From contig NC_133498.1 in the NCBI RefSeq assembly GCF_025370935.1, forward strand, positions 6,466,489-6,530,488: 64,000 bases of DNA, in the 5' to 3' direction. Of the stretch, positions 9,539 through 18,021 are shown in pieces. The position numbers and the translations under genes are program-made. The first letter of the stretch is position 1. Every line of letters begins with the position of its first letter. The stretch comes from Choristoneura fumiferana (Eukaryota > Arthropoda > Insecta > Lepidoptera > Tortricidae). The notes under the pieces are model-generated. The model did not search any database. It was not told the origin of the DNA and was given only the letters and a program-made list of their open reading frames with translations.

Positions 9539-9798
9539 CAGGGTGATTCCGGGGTCATGAGCAGGAGTGAAAGGGTTGATGGGGAGATTCACACTGAGCA
9601 ACTTTTACTCTGAGACCAGCCACGGAAGGGCAAATAAAATTCTGCTATTCCATACATTTAGGATAGTTAGCAATCAACTATCTCTGGATTAGATGTTTTT
9701 TTTTCGCGATTTCGGGGCTGGTCCCATAGTAAAAGTTGCTCAGTGTAAATCTCCCCATCACCCCTTTCACTCCTGCTCATGACCCCGGAATCACTCTG
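9539..9798. mobile_element. Tc1/mariner-like MITE with ~85-bp inverted repeats
   Basis: CAGGGTGATTCCGGGGTCAT at the left pairs with ATGACCCCGGAATCACTCTG at the right, and the arms extend inward past GTTGCTCAGTGT. The flanks are TA on both sides (9537-9538, 9799-9800), the target site of Tc1/mariner elements. The two arms differ at few positions, so the element is fairly young. It has no coding capacity. Confidence 0.85.
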
Positions 9799-10430
9799 TA
9801 TACTACGCAAACTCTCAGAATAGCTCTACCTTTTCCAAACTCTGGTGATGCAACAGAATTGTACGCGGTGAATTCGGTAGTAACTTCTGTTCGATGATTC
9901 ACGACCCTTGCGGTTAGTGTGGACCAGTTTCTTAAAATGCAATAAATCGCTTTGCGTATGCCAGCTGTATCCTTTTTTTAAGGGAAAGGGGCGTGTTTTA
10001 AAACCGATATTAAAAATTTGAATCTTTTAATGTTGGTTCGAAAATGGGTTGTTGTTTTTTTTAACTGCAGTTGTTATAAAAAAAAATGATGTTTCGAATT
10101 TTCACAGTTGTATTTAAAATATGTAGTTAACAATATTTCGCGAATTAATCAAAATGAAAAAAAAAACGAGCAACTATATAGGTAAGTTATTAACTAAACT
10201 AAATTCTAAATTGCGAGCAAAAATTTACACTATGAGATACATTTTTCTTTTTATAATTTGAAGGAAATGTTGAGGAGAACCATTATTATGGTTTCGTAGG
10301 TACCGAAACGTGACAAATGAAATATAGTCGGTTTGCTGTCCATCTGTCTGTCTTGCATAGGACCGTATCTCGAGAACCAGGACTGATAGACACTGAAATA
10401 CATAACATATATTTCCAAACTTATTATTTA
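9799..10430. other. No gene seen; unclassified repeat at the right end
   Basis: Unique AT-rich sequence up to about 10270. The stretch 10290-10430 (TCTTGCATAGGACCGTATCTC) has the look of a widespread short repeat but has no clear partner in the window. Confidence 0.4.
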
Positions 10431-10605
10431 CTAGTTTATCGCTATCCCGCGGGAACTATGTAATTTTTCAGGATAAAAACTATTCTGTGTCCTTCCCGGG
10501 GCTTAAACTATCTGTATACTCAATTTCATTTTAATCGGTTCAGCCGTTATTGCGTGATTGAGTAACAAATATCCAGACCTTCAAACGTCTTCGCAAACTT
10601 TCACA
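10431..10605 (-). mobile_element. Helitron-like element (family 2), incomplete
   Basis: CTAG at 10431 is the reversed 3' end, followed by CTATCCCGCGGGAACTATG, then GGATAAAAACTATTCTGTG and CAATTTCATTTTAATCGGTT. The 5' end is replaced by the family 1 copy starting at 10606. Confidence 0.65.
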
Positions 10606-10826
10606 TCCATACCAATTTTATAAATGGGAAAGTGTGTGTGTTTGTATGTTTGTCCGTCTTTCACGTCGAAACGGAGTGACGAATCGACGTGATTTTTGAC
10701 ATAGAGATAGTTTATGGGCCAGAGAGTGGCATAGGCTACTTTTTATCCCGAAAAGATGTGCAGTTCCCGAGGGAACAGCGCGCGATAACCGAATACCACG
10801 CGGACGAAGCCGCGGGCGAAAGCTAG
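10606..10826 (+). mobile_element. Helitron-like element (family 1), complete non-autonomous copy
   Basis: It begins TCCATACCAATTTTATAAAT and contains TTTCACGTCGAAACGGAG. It ends with hairpin GCGGACGAAGCCGCGGGC, then GAAAGCTAG before T. The same order is seen at 5955, 38205 and 56192. Confidence 0.82.
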
Positions 10827-11467
10827 TTTATAATATTAATAGGATTCATTTTATTTACAACGTTTCAATGTTTTCTCTAAGAACCAACAATGCTTTAAAT
10901 AAATTTTAACTAGGTATTAATATTCTAAGTTTGAGGTTTGTATATTTAAACCGTTACAGATATAGATCGAAAAAAAAATATAATGGGGTTCTCTTATAAC
11001 ATACGTATTGTTTTCGCCCTATGTCTATAGCGTCTAAACATACAAATCTCAAACTTATAATAGGTACTTATTGACATAAATATGCTGCAAAACAGGTCAA
11101 GCGTGAATCGGTGTTAATAATAAAAAGGCTGTTAGCAGCTATTCTTCAACAAATAGGCAATACTTATACTTAGTTTGATTTTTAGAGATGTACGGAGCCC
11201 TAAATGTAAAAACAACTGGAAATAACTGGATAAGCACTGCTCAAGACAAACAAAGTATAATAAAATTTATAAATTTTCTTGTTAGTACTGTATGGATAAA
11301 TATTTTTTTAATAAAAGGAGCCCTCGGGGCGCGAGCCCAACTCACGCTTGGAGATCTTATCAAGTCAGTTAGAAAGTGTTATTATGACGGCAATGACGTA
11401 ATAACGATAATTAGAGCGAAAACATCGATCTATGCGCACGCGCAGGTCGTGACGTCAAATTAGTGCT
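10827..11467. other. No gene seen
   Basis: AT-rich sequence. An open frame of 91 codons (11188-11463) has no recognisable domain and no supporting signals. Confidence 0.4.
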
Positions 11468-11597
11468 GGGCCTATACTACGAAGTGCAAATTTCGTGCTT
11501 CGTATCTAGCCGTCCCGCTCACGCTAATGCTATTTAATACGAGAGTGAGAGGGACAGTACGATACGAACTTCGATTTTCCAATTCCGTAGTAGCCCC
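11468..11597. mobile_element. Short TIR element (GGGCCTATACTACG type)
   Basis: GGGCCTATACTACGAAG at the left faces CCGTAGTAGCCCC at the right. The inner parts TTCGTGCTTCGTATC and GATACGAACTTCG also pair. About 130 bp, non-coding. Confidence 0.65.
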
Positions 11598-11624
11598 CCA
11601 GGAAAGTGATTTGTGTCAATAAAG

Positions 11625-11730
11625 CCAATGAGACGAGATTAATACTCCATCTTTGTCTGATACGTCATTATTAGTATTTAGCTCCCTTTCTGTCTAACGA
11701 CCACGACTTAATTTGTCTCATCTCGTTGGC
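11625..11730. mobile_element. Short TIR element (CCAATGAGACGAGATT type)
   Basis: GCCAATGAGACGAGATTAA near 11624 pairs imperfectly with TTAATTTGTCTCATCTCGTT near 11708-11727. About 105 bp, non-coding, old. Confidence 0.55.
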
Positions 11731-11795
11731 ATTGCTTTACTCGTATGTAATAAGATTGCCGGTGGCCTTCCTAGAGAGAGATGGAAATACTTACT

Positions 11796-12094
11796 CATCA
11801 TCATCATCATCCCAGCCTATATACGTCCAACGCTGGGCACAGGCCTCCTCGCAGAATGAGAGGGCTTTGGCCGTAGTTCCCACGCGGGCCCAGTGCGGAT
11901 TGGAAACTTCACACATACCATTGATTACTTCACAGGTGTGTGCAGGTTTCCCTTCACCGTAAAGCTCGTGGCAAATTTCAAATGTAATTTCGCACATGCA
12001 TTTTGAAAAACTCAGAGGTGCGGGCCGGGGTTTGAACCCACGATCCTCTGCTTGAGAGGCGATAGGTCAAACCACTAGGCCACCACTCCTACAC
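11796..12094 (-). mobile_element. SINE-1, full length with 13-bp target duplication
   Basis: It reads in reverse from CATCATCATC through CCAACGCTGGGCACAGGC to the head GGAGTGGTGGCC. GGAAATACTTACT is present at 11783-11795 and 12095-12107, an exact 13-bp target duplication. This copy fixes the element's ends and length at about 299 bp and shows that the family moves by retroposition. Confidence 0.93.
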
Positions 12095-12199
12095 GGAAAT
12101 ACTTACTAAGAGTCCACAATTCCAATGTATATAATCATAGCGTACAGACGTGGTACATAATGATTCTACACCCAAGACTCGAACAAACATTCGTATTTT

Positions 12200-12415
12200 T
12201 TAACCCCCGACGTAAAAAGAGGGGTGGTATAAGTTTGACCGTTATGTGTATCTGTCTGTGGCACCGTAGCTCTTAAACAGGTGGATTAATTTGAATGCAG
12301 TTTTTAGCGATGGTTCTTAGATATGTTTCATCAAAATCAGTGCATCAGTTTTTGAAATATTGAACTTTAAAGTGACAAAGTCGGGGATTTCCAACTTTTT
12401 GTCGGTTATGTTATT
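12200..12415 (+). repeat. Family A interspersed repeat
   Basis: It starts TTAACCCCCGACGTAAAAAG, then AGGGGTGGTATAAGTTTGACC and GGCACCGTAGCTCTTAAAC, and ends near GGTTATGTTA. The match to the copy at 409 is clear along the whole length. Confidence 0.75.
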
Positions 12416-12419
12416 CGTT

Positions 12420-12505
12420 CAAATATCTGCCCCAGCCGCGGATCGAGCCCGGGACTTCAACCTTCGTAGTCAGGTTCTCTAACTACTTGACTATTAGGTC
12501 GTGAA
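12420..12505 (-). mobile_element. SINE-2 head fragment
   Basis: The reverse strand has the tRNA-like head of SINE-2: AGTTAGAGAACCTGACTACG, then CCCGGGCTCGATCCGCGGC and GGGGCAGATATTTG. The body seen in the copies at 28585 and 37553 is missing. Confidence 0.65.
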
Positions 12506-12551
12506 TAAATGATAAACACGAGCGAAGGTACTGGCAAACATGAATCTAGTT

Positions 12552-12766
12552 CAGTGTTTTAAAAACTGTGGGTCGCGACCCCCCGTGGGGTCGCGGTATC
12601 TTTAAAATATTGTCACCGTTATTGTGTATGATTATTTAATGTTTGTATTATCTATTTATTAACGTAGCGGATAAAACAAATAACTCTAAGCGGAGGTAGG
12701 CAGGGGGTCGCCAAATATTTTTCTAACCAAGAGGGGTCGCGTCCTGAAAAAGTTTGAAAAACACTG
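12552..12766 (-). mobile_element. hAT-type MITE, second copy
   Basis: The ends are CAGTGTTTTAAAAACTG and GTTTGAAAAACACTG. The flanks are ATCTAGTT (12544-12551) and GTCTAGTT (12767-12774), an 8-bp duplication with one mismatch. The GGGTCGCCAAATATTTTTCT core is in the opposite orientation to the copy at 8216. It sits in the left catalase duplicate and is absent from the right one, so it landed after the duplication. Confidence 0.88.
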
Positions 12767-12917
12767 GTCTAGTTAACGATTTAACAAAGGCAAAAAATTG
12801 CGGGATATACTCAATTTTTTAATTAATAATGCTTCCCTTGTAGTAAATGACGCAAAAAAACAGGTATAAAATTTTATGATTACTTAAATCTCCTGTTAAT
12901 AGCAATCTAACCATTCT

Positions 12918-13040
12918 AAGCATTCAGTTTGGCTCATTTTCTTTATTGCCGTAGTAGAAAATGCCGCGGGAACTCATTATAGTAACTCAACCCTCGATCC
13001 CGCTTGGAGGCAGCTTCTGGATTTTAAACTAGATCATCGT
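12918..13040 (+). pseudogene. Decayed catalase exon 1 without a start codon
   Basis: These 41 codons are open in the same phase as exon 1 of the gene at 15276 and encode a near-identical leader (KHSVWLIFFIAVVENAAG, then STLDPAWRQLLDFKL). The start region reads ATTCTAAG where the intact copy has ATGAAG, so the ATG is destroyed. In-frame upstream codons reach a TAG with no other ATG. The splice donor GTGAGT follows directly at 13041. No matching second exon occurs before 15276. Without a start it is a relic, although it could be transcribed from its own TATA-like sequence or spliced as a noncoding first exon. Confidence 0.85.
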
Positions 13041-13063
13041 GTGAGTTATTTTGTATTACATTG

Positions 13064-13325
13064 TTTTTTTTACCACTTGCTCGTTGCTCTCCTGATGGTA
13101 AGACATCACCACCGCCCATAAACATCTGCAACACCAGGGGTATTGCAGATGCGTTGCCAACCTAGAGGCCTAAGATGGGATACCTCAATTGCCAGTAATT
13201 TCACCGGCTGTCTTATTCTCCACGCCGAAACACAACAGTGCAAGCACTGCTGCTTCACGGCAGGATTAGCGAGCAAGATGGTAGCAATCCGGGCGGACTT
13301 TGCACAAGGTCTTACCACCTGCAAA
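13064..13325 (-). repeat. Family B interspersed repeat (probable LINE 3' end)
   Basis: The reverse strand reads CAGGTGGTAAGACCTTGTGC, the GGCGTGGAGAATAAGACAGC block, GTTGGCAACGCATCTGC, and ends ACCATCAGGAGAGCAACGAG. Related copies are at 25268, 31225, 41623, 53385 and, diverged, 55200. The fixed 3' part and variable 5' end suggest a LINE tail. Confidence 0.7.
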
Positions 13326-13402
13326 AAGGAAGAGGATTGTGGGTTCAAACCCGGGCTCGCCTCCTCTGAGTTTTTCGAGATTCGTGTGCGATATTATATA
13401 AC
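13326..13402 (+). mobile_element. SINE-1 head fragment
   Basis: It keeps GGGTTCAAACCCGGGCTCGC and TCTGAGTTTTTCGAGATTC, the B box and start of the body, directly abutting the family B repeat. Confidence 0.6.
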
Positions 13403-13546
13403 CCATTTTGCACCATCCATAATATTGATTAAATTTATTTGACGGATAAATGTGATGCCATCTCTGTTTTTTTTATTGGAATAGACGGAGACGGCATCAC
13501 ATTTATCCGTCAAATTAAGTTAATCTATAGGTGGTGAAACAGCCCC
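13403..13546. mobile_element. PIF/Harbinger-like MITE (GGGGCTGTTTCACC family)
   Basis: The right end GGTGGTGAAACAGCCCC is followed by TTA. The arms TTTGACGGATAAATGTGATG and CATCACATTTATCCGTCAAA are perfect inverted repeats. The left terminus is eroded. Complete relatives at 34768 and 44531 have TAA duplications. Confidence 0.78.
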
Positions 13547-14037
13547 TTATACACAAGCTTTTATTTAACTTGCAATGTATGCATGTGTGGATGTACAGGT
13601 CAAATCTTGCAAGTTAAATTTGACCCACTTCCAGTAGTTGGATTGACATAATTTGGCATTCTTGTAATGGTGGCACTTCACTTGGCATTGTGTATTCGGT
13701 GACGCTATTGACATCTCTATCGCTCATGCTAGAAATGAAATAGTACATCTCTTTCGTAAATGCCAATATTTTGGTGAATGTGCCAGCATTAATCTGGTGG
13801 CAATACAATAATATATTATGTTAGTGACGTGGTGGTCCAGCCAGGATCGTCTCCGCTGGACGGAATTTCGCAACGGTTGATGGCATCGACTTGGAATTTG
13901 GTACGGGGATGTAGTTTGGATGACAATGCATATAAAAATACCAAAGAGTACAGTTAGCAAAAAAACTTGCATGAAAAATGATATTTTTTACAAAAAACTT
14001 ATTTACGACGAGCTTTACGGTGAAGGATAACCAATAA
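13547..14037. other. No gene seen; Helitron-like scraps
   Basis: CCAGGATCGTCTCCGCTGGA near 13841-13860 resembles GCGAGGATCGTCTCCGTAGA near 4748-4767. The SINE-like CGACGAGCTTTACGGTGAAGG is at 14007-14027. Open frames of 64-92 codons on the minus strand show no domain. Confidence 0.4.
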
Positions 14038-14195
14038 AATTGGAAAACGGTTGATGAAACATGCCTAAGCCTGATTTCAAATAAAAAAAACGCATTCAAA
14101 TCGGTCCACCCGTTTGAGAGCTACGGTGCCACAGACATACACAGACAGACACACAGAGTGGTCAAACTTATAACACCCCTCTTTTGGGGGGTTAA
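14038..14195 (-). repeat. Family A interspersed repeat, partial
   Basis: Reverse orientation: ATGAAACATGCCTAAGCC, TCGGTCCACCCGTTTGAGAG, CTACGGTGCCACAGACA and ACTTATAACACCCCTCTTTT. Confidence 0.7.
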
Positions 14196-14356
14196 ACAAC
14201 ATCGGAAGCCCTGCTCATCGGAACTACTGCGAGTCATCTGGAATGATGATGATGATTATGATGCACATTCAAAAATATATCCGTTCATCTGACACAGGAA
14301 ACACCAACACACGAATAGTCTAATAGTCATATTGAATAATTTTAATTAAAACGCAT

Positions 14357-14456
14357 AATGGTGTGTGAAGTTCCCAATCCGCACTGGGCCCGCGTGGGAA
14401 CTACGGCCCTAGCCCTTTCATTCTGAGAGGAGGCCTGTGCCCAGCAGTGGGACGTA
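14357..14456 (+). mobile_element. SINE-1, 3' third only
   Basis: It runs from ATGGTGTGTGAAGTTCCCAA through GAGGAGGCCTGTGCCCAGC to GTGGGACGTACGAC. The tRNA-derived head is missing. Confidence 0.8.
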
Positions 14457-15099
14457 CGACGTGACTACGAGTCAACCAGCACTTATTGGTGACTTAATTT
14501 TAAAAAGTGTTTGGGAACCTGCTAGGAAAGCGTTCTTTGACGTTCACATAGTAAATGCCGACGCTTCTTCCTACAGTAACCTCACATACGACCCTGCTGC
14601 TTAAGAGCGTCATTTACTCCTATAGTCATCTCCCGTGACGGAGCCCTGGGCACCGAATATAACAACTGCTTAAAAAAACAGCATCAAAATTAAATGACAA
14701 ATGGGGAAAGACTTATAAATAATTTATTGGCTAAAAGTGTACAGATCACAGTCATAAGAGCAGTGTCCATAAGGATAAGAGGCTCTAGGAGGCACATTGA
14801 GGCCCTTGGCTGCGAGGACGGAGATTCTGTGAAGAATAGACTGTCATTGCCACCACACGAATTCAAGACATACTCAAACACACCAACAGAATATTTACAA
14901 ATATCACCCAAGTCGCTACCTACTATTTTTGGTTTTTGTGATTGTATCATTTCGATCTTGCTGATCCGCCACCCGCAATTTCTGTATATTCGCTTCTGTC
15001 TAAATAAATTACATAAAATTTAGACATTAAATTCGTTTTATAAAAATGTAAACAAACAAATAAACAGTGGACATACGACTGACGAATACGATGATGATG
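14457..15099. other. Upstream flank of the catalase gene, no gene seen
   Basis: No recognisable coding region. The open frame 14694-15023 has no domain and lies in low-complexity surroundings. A (GAT)n run sits at about 15091-15103. Confidence 0.4.
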
Positions 15100-15133
15100 A
15101 TGATAACACGAGCGAAGCCGCGGGCATCGACTA
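15100..15133 (+). mobile_element. Helitron 3' terminus just upstream of the catalase promoter
   Basis: ACGAGCGAAGCCGCGGGCA forms the end hairpin, and GACTAGT follows. The same terminus, more decayed, lies upstream of the exon 1 relic at 12517-12551. The duplicated unit therefore included this Helitron end. Confidence 0.6.
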
Positions 15134-15227
15134 GTTCAGTTCAAGGTTCAATAAATGCAATCAAATCACGGGATGTACTTAATTTCTTAAATACAACGCT
15201 TACCTTGCAGTAATGCAGCAAATGAAG

Positions 15228-15235
15228 TATAAAAA
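15228..15235 (+). promoter_or_regulatory. Probable TATA box of the catalase gene
   Basis: TATAAAAA lies 41-48 nt upstream of the ATG at 15276, placing a start site near 15258-15262. The surrounding sequence (AGTATAAAAATTCATGATTA) is conserved in the duplicated segment at about 12863-12882 (GGTATAAAATTTTATGATTA), although the coding start there is lost. Confidence 0.65.
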
Positions 15236-15275
15236 TTCATGATTAGTTTGATTTGCTGTTAATTGCAGTCTAACC

Positions 15276-17916
15276 ATGAAGCATTCAGTTTGGTTCGTTT
15301 TCTTCTTTGTTGTAGTAGATAATGCTGCGGGAATCGATTATAGTAACTCCACCCTCGATCCCGCTTCGAGGCAGCTTCTGGATTTTAAACTAAGACATCC
15401 TGTAAGTTCTTTTCTATAAGTAACTTTAGCTTTATTCTGACCATTCAAGTAATTAAATTAAAACTATTTACATAATACTAATAAAAAAAACTAAAATTAA
15501 ACAAATTACTCAAAGTACCTTGTTTTTCCCGAAGTAAACGCCACAAGGGGATCGAAGACGCAGGCAGGCAGCGTTTTCTCTTTGTATAGCCAAGCTAATT
15601 CTTTGTCCGAGAAAACTGCCAGCTCTTCGGTCTCCTGTGACGTTTACTATTCATTATTTTTGATATTTCTTTAAAAAGATTTAAATCACTAGGACCCCAA
15701 GGACCAAAGGGTCTCAACTCAACACTGGGACAAAGTCGTACTCGAAGTCGTATTTCTATTACATTGGTTTAGCAAAGGATCGGGGGTTCAAACCATTTTT
15801 CGAAATTTATGTGAGATTCATTTGAAATTTACCACAATCTAACGTTTTAAAGTTTCGTAATTTTCACTCAAAGTCAAAGTACCACAAACAGAGGCTTATT
15901 AAAAACAAACGAGTAATATTTACCTCAACGTTTCGACCACATTACAGTGGCCGTGGTCACGAGTAGACTGAAGTTTGGGGTGTCAAGTCTGCCTAGCAGC
16001 GCGAGTCCCTCAAACTACCCGCATTACTTTGAGTCTGAAATATTTATTATAAGTACATTTATCGTGAAAAAATAACTAAAATCCATAAAATCTCACAAAC
16101 TTTCACATTTCTTTTAGGACCCGTTTCACAATTGATTGATAAATTAATCTGACACATATAATAATATTAGTATGTGATGCTATCTCTGTTTATTCTGACA
16201 AAACAGACAGATATGGCATAATAAGTAAACGGCATATAAAATTTATCCATTATGATGAAACAGGTCCTTAGTCTAAGACACAGGTCTTAACATCAACAAC
16301 TCGAGCCAAGCTGAGTACTTAGTCATTTAAATTCTTTCCAGAAACCCATAGGCGTCCTGACTACGTCCGCGGGAATGCCGGTAGAAGTACGAGACACCGT
16401 CTCCCTAAACACAGACGTCTTCGACAACGCGTACTTCTATGACCAGCAGACCTCCATCGACCAAGAGCCAATTCCAGAACGAACAGTCCACGCCAAAGGA
16501 GCTGGTGCTTACGGCTACTTCGAAGTCACCAACGACGTCTCCAAATACACCAGTGCCGACGTCTTCAACGGAATCGGGAAGAGAACACCAGTCGCTGTCC
16601 GGTTCTCCCTTCAAGTTCAGGACATAGGCGGTGTCGATCTATCCCGAGAAACACATGGTCTCGTCGCGAAATTTTATACACAAGAAGGCAACTTAGATCT
16701 ATTAGGTTTAAGCTTCCCCGTTTATCTTTATAGGGATCCAAATGGCTTCACTCCTATTGTGCATTCATTCAAAAGAAACCCTCAAACGCACTTGTATGAT
16801 GCCACAGCGCGTTTGAACGCTGTAACACTCATACCTGATAGTTTACCTACCCTGCTATGGCTCTTCTCTGATTACGGAATCGTTAATGGTTATAGAAAGT
16901 TTGATGTTTTCCCTATCCACACGTACGAGTTAAGCAATAAGCATGGCGAGAGTCACTATGTCAGATTTAACTTCAGGACTGAACAAGGGTTGGAGTTCCT
17001 TACAGATGAAGCTGCCAGCGCTTTGAGGTCACAAGACCCTGACTACAGTGAGAGAGATCTTTTTAACGCGATATCTACAGGCAACTTTCCATCATGGAGA
17101 CTGGATATCGATGTCATGTCGGAACACCAGGTCAAAAACCTTCATTACAATCCATTTGACGTAACTAGGATGTGGGAAAACGGAACTTACCACACGGTGA
17201 CCATTGGCCGCTTAGTTCTAAATAAAAATCCAGATAACTTCTTCAAAGATGTTGAGCAAGCTGCTTACAATCCGGGTAACTTGGTTCCTGGTATCCCCGG
17301 ACCGCCTGATGTCATGTTCCGGGCGAGAAGGTTAGCATACCGGGATGCACAAAACAATCGACTTGGTATCAATCATAATAACATAAAAGTAAATTGTCCG
17401 TTACAAAGGAAAGTTTACAATCGAGATGGTATGCCGCCAGTGCTAGACAATATGAGAGACGCCCCGAATTATTACCAGAACTCTTTCAATGGACCAGTTC
17501 CGTACGTGGATGTGGCGAGACCCAAGAACTCCTTGCTGATATATGATAGGAATGCAGTAGATTTACAAGTGCCCGCTGATTTTTATAACAAAGTCTTAAA
17601 AACTGAAGGGCAGAAGAATAGGCTGGCTGCAAATCTTTCGAGGCTTATCGTTCGTGCTATTGAGTCAGTGCAGAAGAAAATTTTGCAGTTATTAACGTTA
17701 ATAGACAGGGATTTGGGGCATCGTGTGAGGACAGCGCTAGTAGTGACTCGTGCGGCTCTAGTAACACAGCAACCAACACTTACCGTCATCGAGGAGTATC
17801 CAAAGACTCTTGGTTTGGTTCCACCTACCCCTTCTCCCCCTAAACCTTTCAATCTTATACCATCTTCTACACCATCTCCTGTTCTTAAAGAAGATCAGCA
17901 ACTTTTCGACTATTAA
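15276..17916 (+). CDS. Secreted catalase-like protein, two exons (15276-15401, 16342-17916)
   Basis: Exon 1 (42 codons) ends at a GTAAGT donor. Exon 2 starts after TTTCCAG at 16341. Both junctions are phase 0, giving about 566 aa. Residues 1-18 (MKHSVWFVFFFVVV...) form a signal peptide; with no peroxisomal C-terminal signal, the product should be secreted. The catalase core follows: PERTVHAKGAGAYG with distal His92, VAVRFS, RNPQTH, NPFD, PNYYQNSF, and the haem-ligand segment ARRLAYRDAQ with Arg371 and Tyr375. Two oddities stand out. Where animal catalases have VGNNTP, this has LGLSFP, so the catalytic Asn (human Asn148) is Leu165. The haem signature has Leu where Phe is usual. Catalase activity may therefore be weak, absent or changed. 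The tail is extended and proline-rich (PPTPSPPKP). N-glycosylation sequons occur at 24, 322 and 473. No internal stop over 566 codons argues for a maintained gene. ATG choice: A at -3, signal peptide follows directly. Confidence 0.93.
15402..16341 (+). other. Catalase-like gene intron (940 bp), repeat-filled
   Basis: GT...AG intron with a pyrimidine-rich acceptor (ATTCTTTCCAG). It holds a small TIR element (about 15533-15650, arms AGTAAACGCCAC and GACGTTTACT), a SINE-1 fragment (about 15779-15840, GGGGGTTCAAACCATTTTTC), an unclassified repeat (about 15860-16040, AACGTTTCGACCACATTACA) and a decayed PIF-like MITE (16125-16275). Confidence 0.8.
16125..16275. mobile_element. Decayed PIF/Harbinger-like MITE in the intron
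   Basis: The ends are GGACCCGTTTCACAATTGAT and GATGAAACAGGTCCTTAG. The centre GTGATGCTATCTCTGTTTATT matches the GTGATGCCGTCTC core of the family. It is much more diverged than the copies at 34768 and 44531. Confidence 0.6.
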
Positions 17917-18015
17917 ATCATGAAAGAGTAATGAAAAGGGATCAGATCTTTCAGACTTATTTAGGATCCGACCTATTTTCATCAAAATCGTGTGTGTTTT
18001 ATGTCTTTATGCAGT

Positions 18016-18021
18016 AATAAA
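18016..18021 (+). terminator. Polyadenylation signal AATAAA for the catalase-like gene
   Basis: AATAAA lies 100 nt after the stop codon, followed within about 30 nt by a T-rich stretch. This would give a short 3' UTR of roughly 120 nt. Confidence 0.6.

Larger units (their letters stand above)
12512..13050 (+). repeat. Left copy of a duplicated catalase 5' segment
   Basis: With the hAT MITE (12552-12766) removed, this segment aligns with 15100-15412. Both start with CACGAGCGAAG from a Helitron end, then CTAGTT. Both contain CGGGATNTACTNAATTT, a TATA box in GTATAAAA context and the exon 1 sequence, and both end at a GT splice donor. The second exon of this copy is absent, so it is a partial tandem duplicate. 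Confidence 0.85.

Noticed and set aside
16405..16627. Open frames overlapping catalase exon 2 on both strands
   Set aside because: They are shadows of the strongly coding catalase frame.
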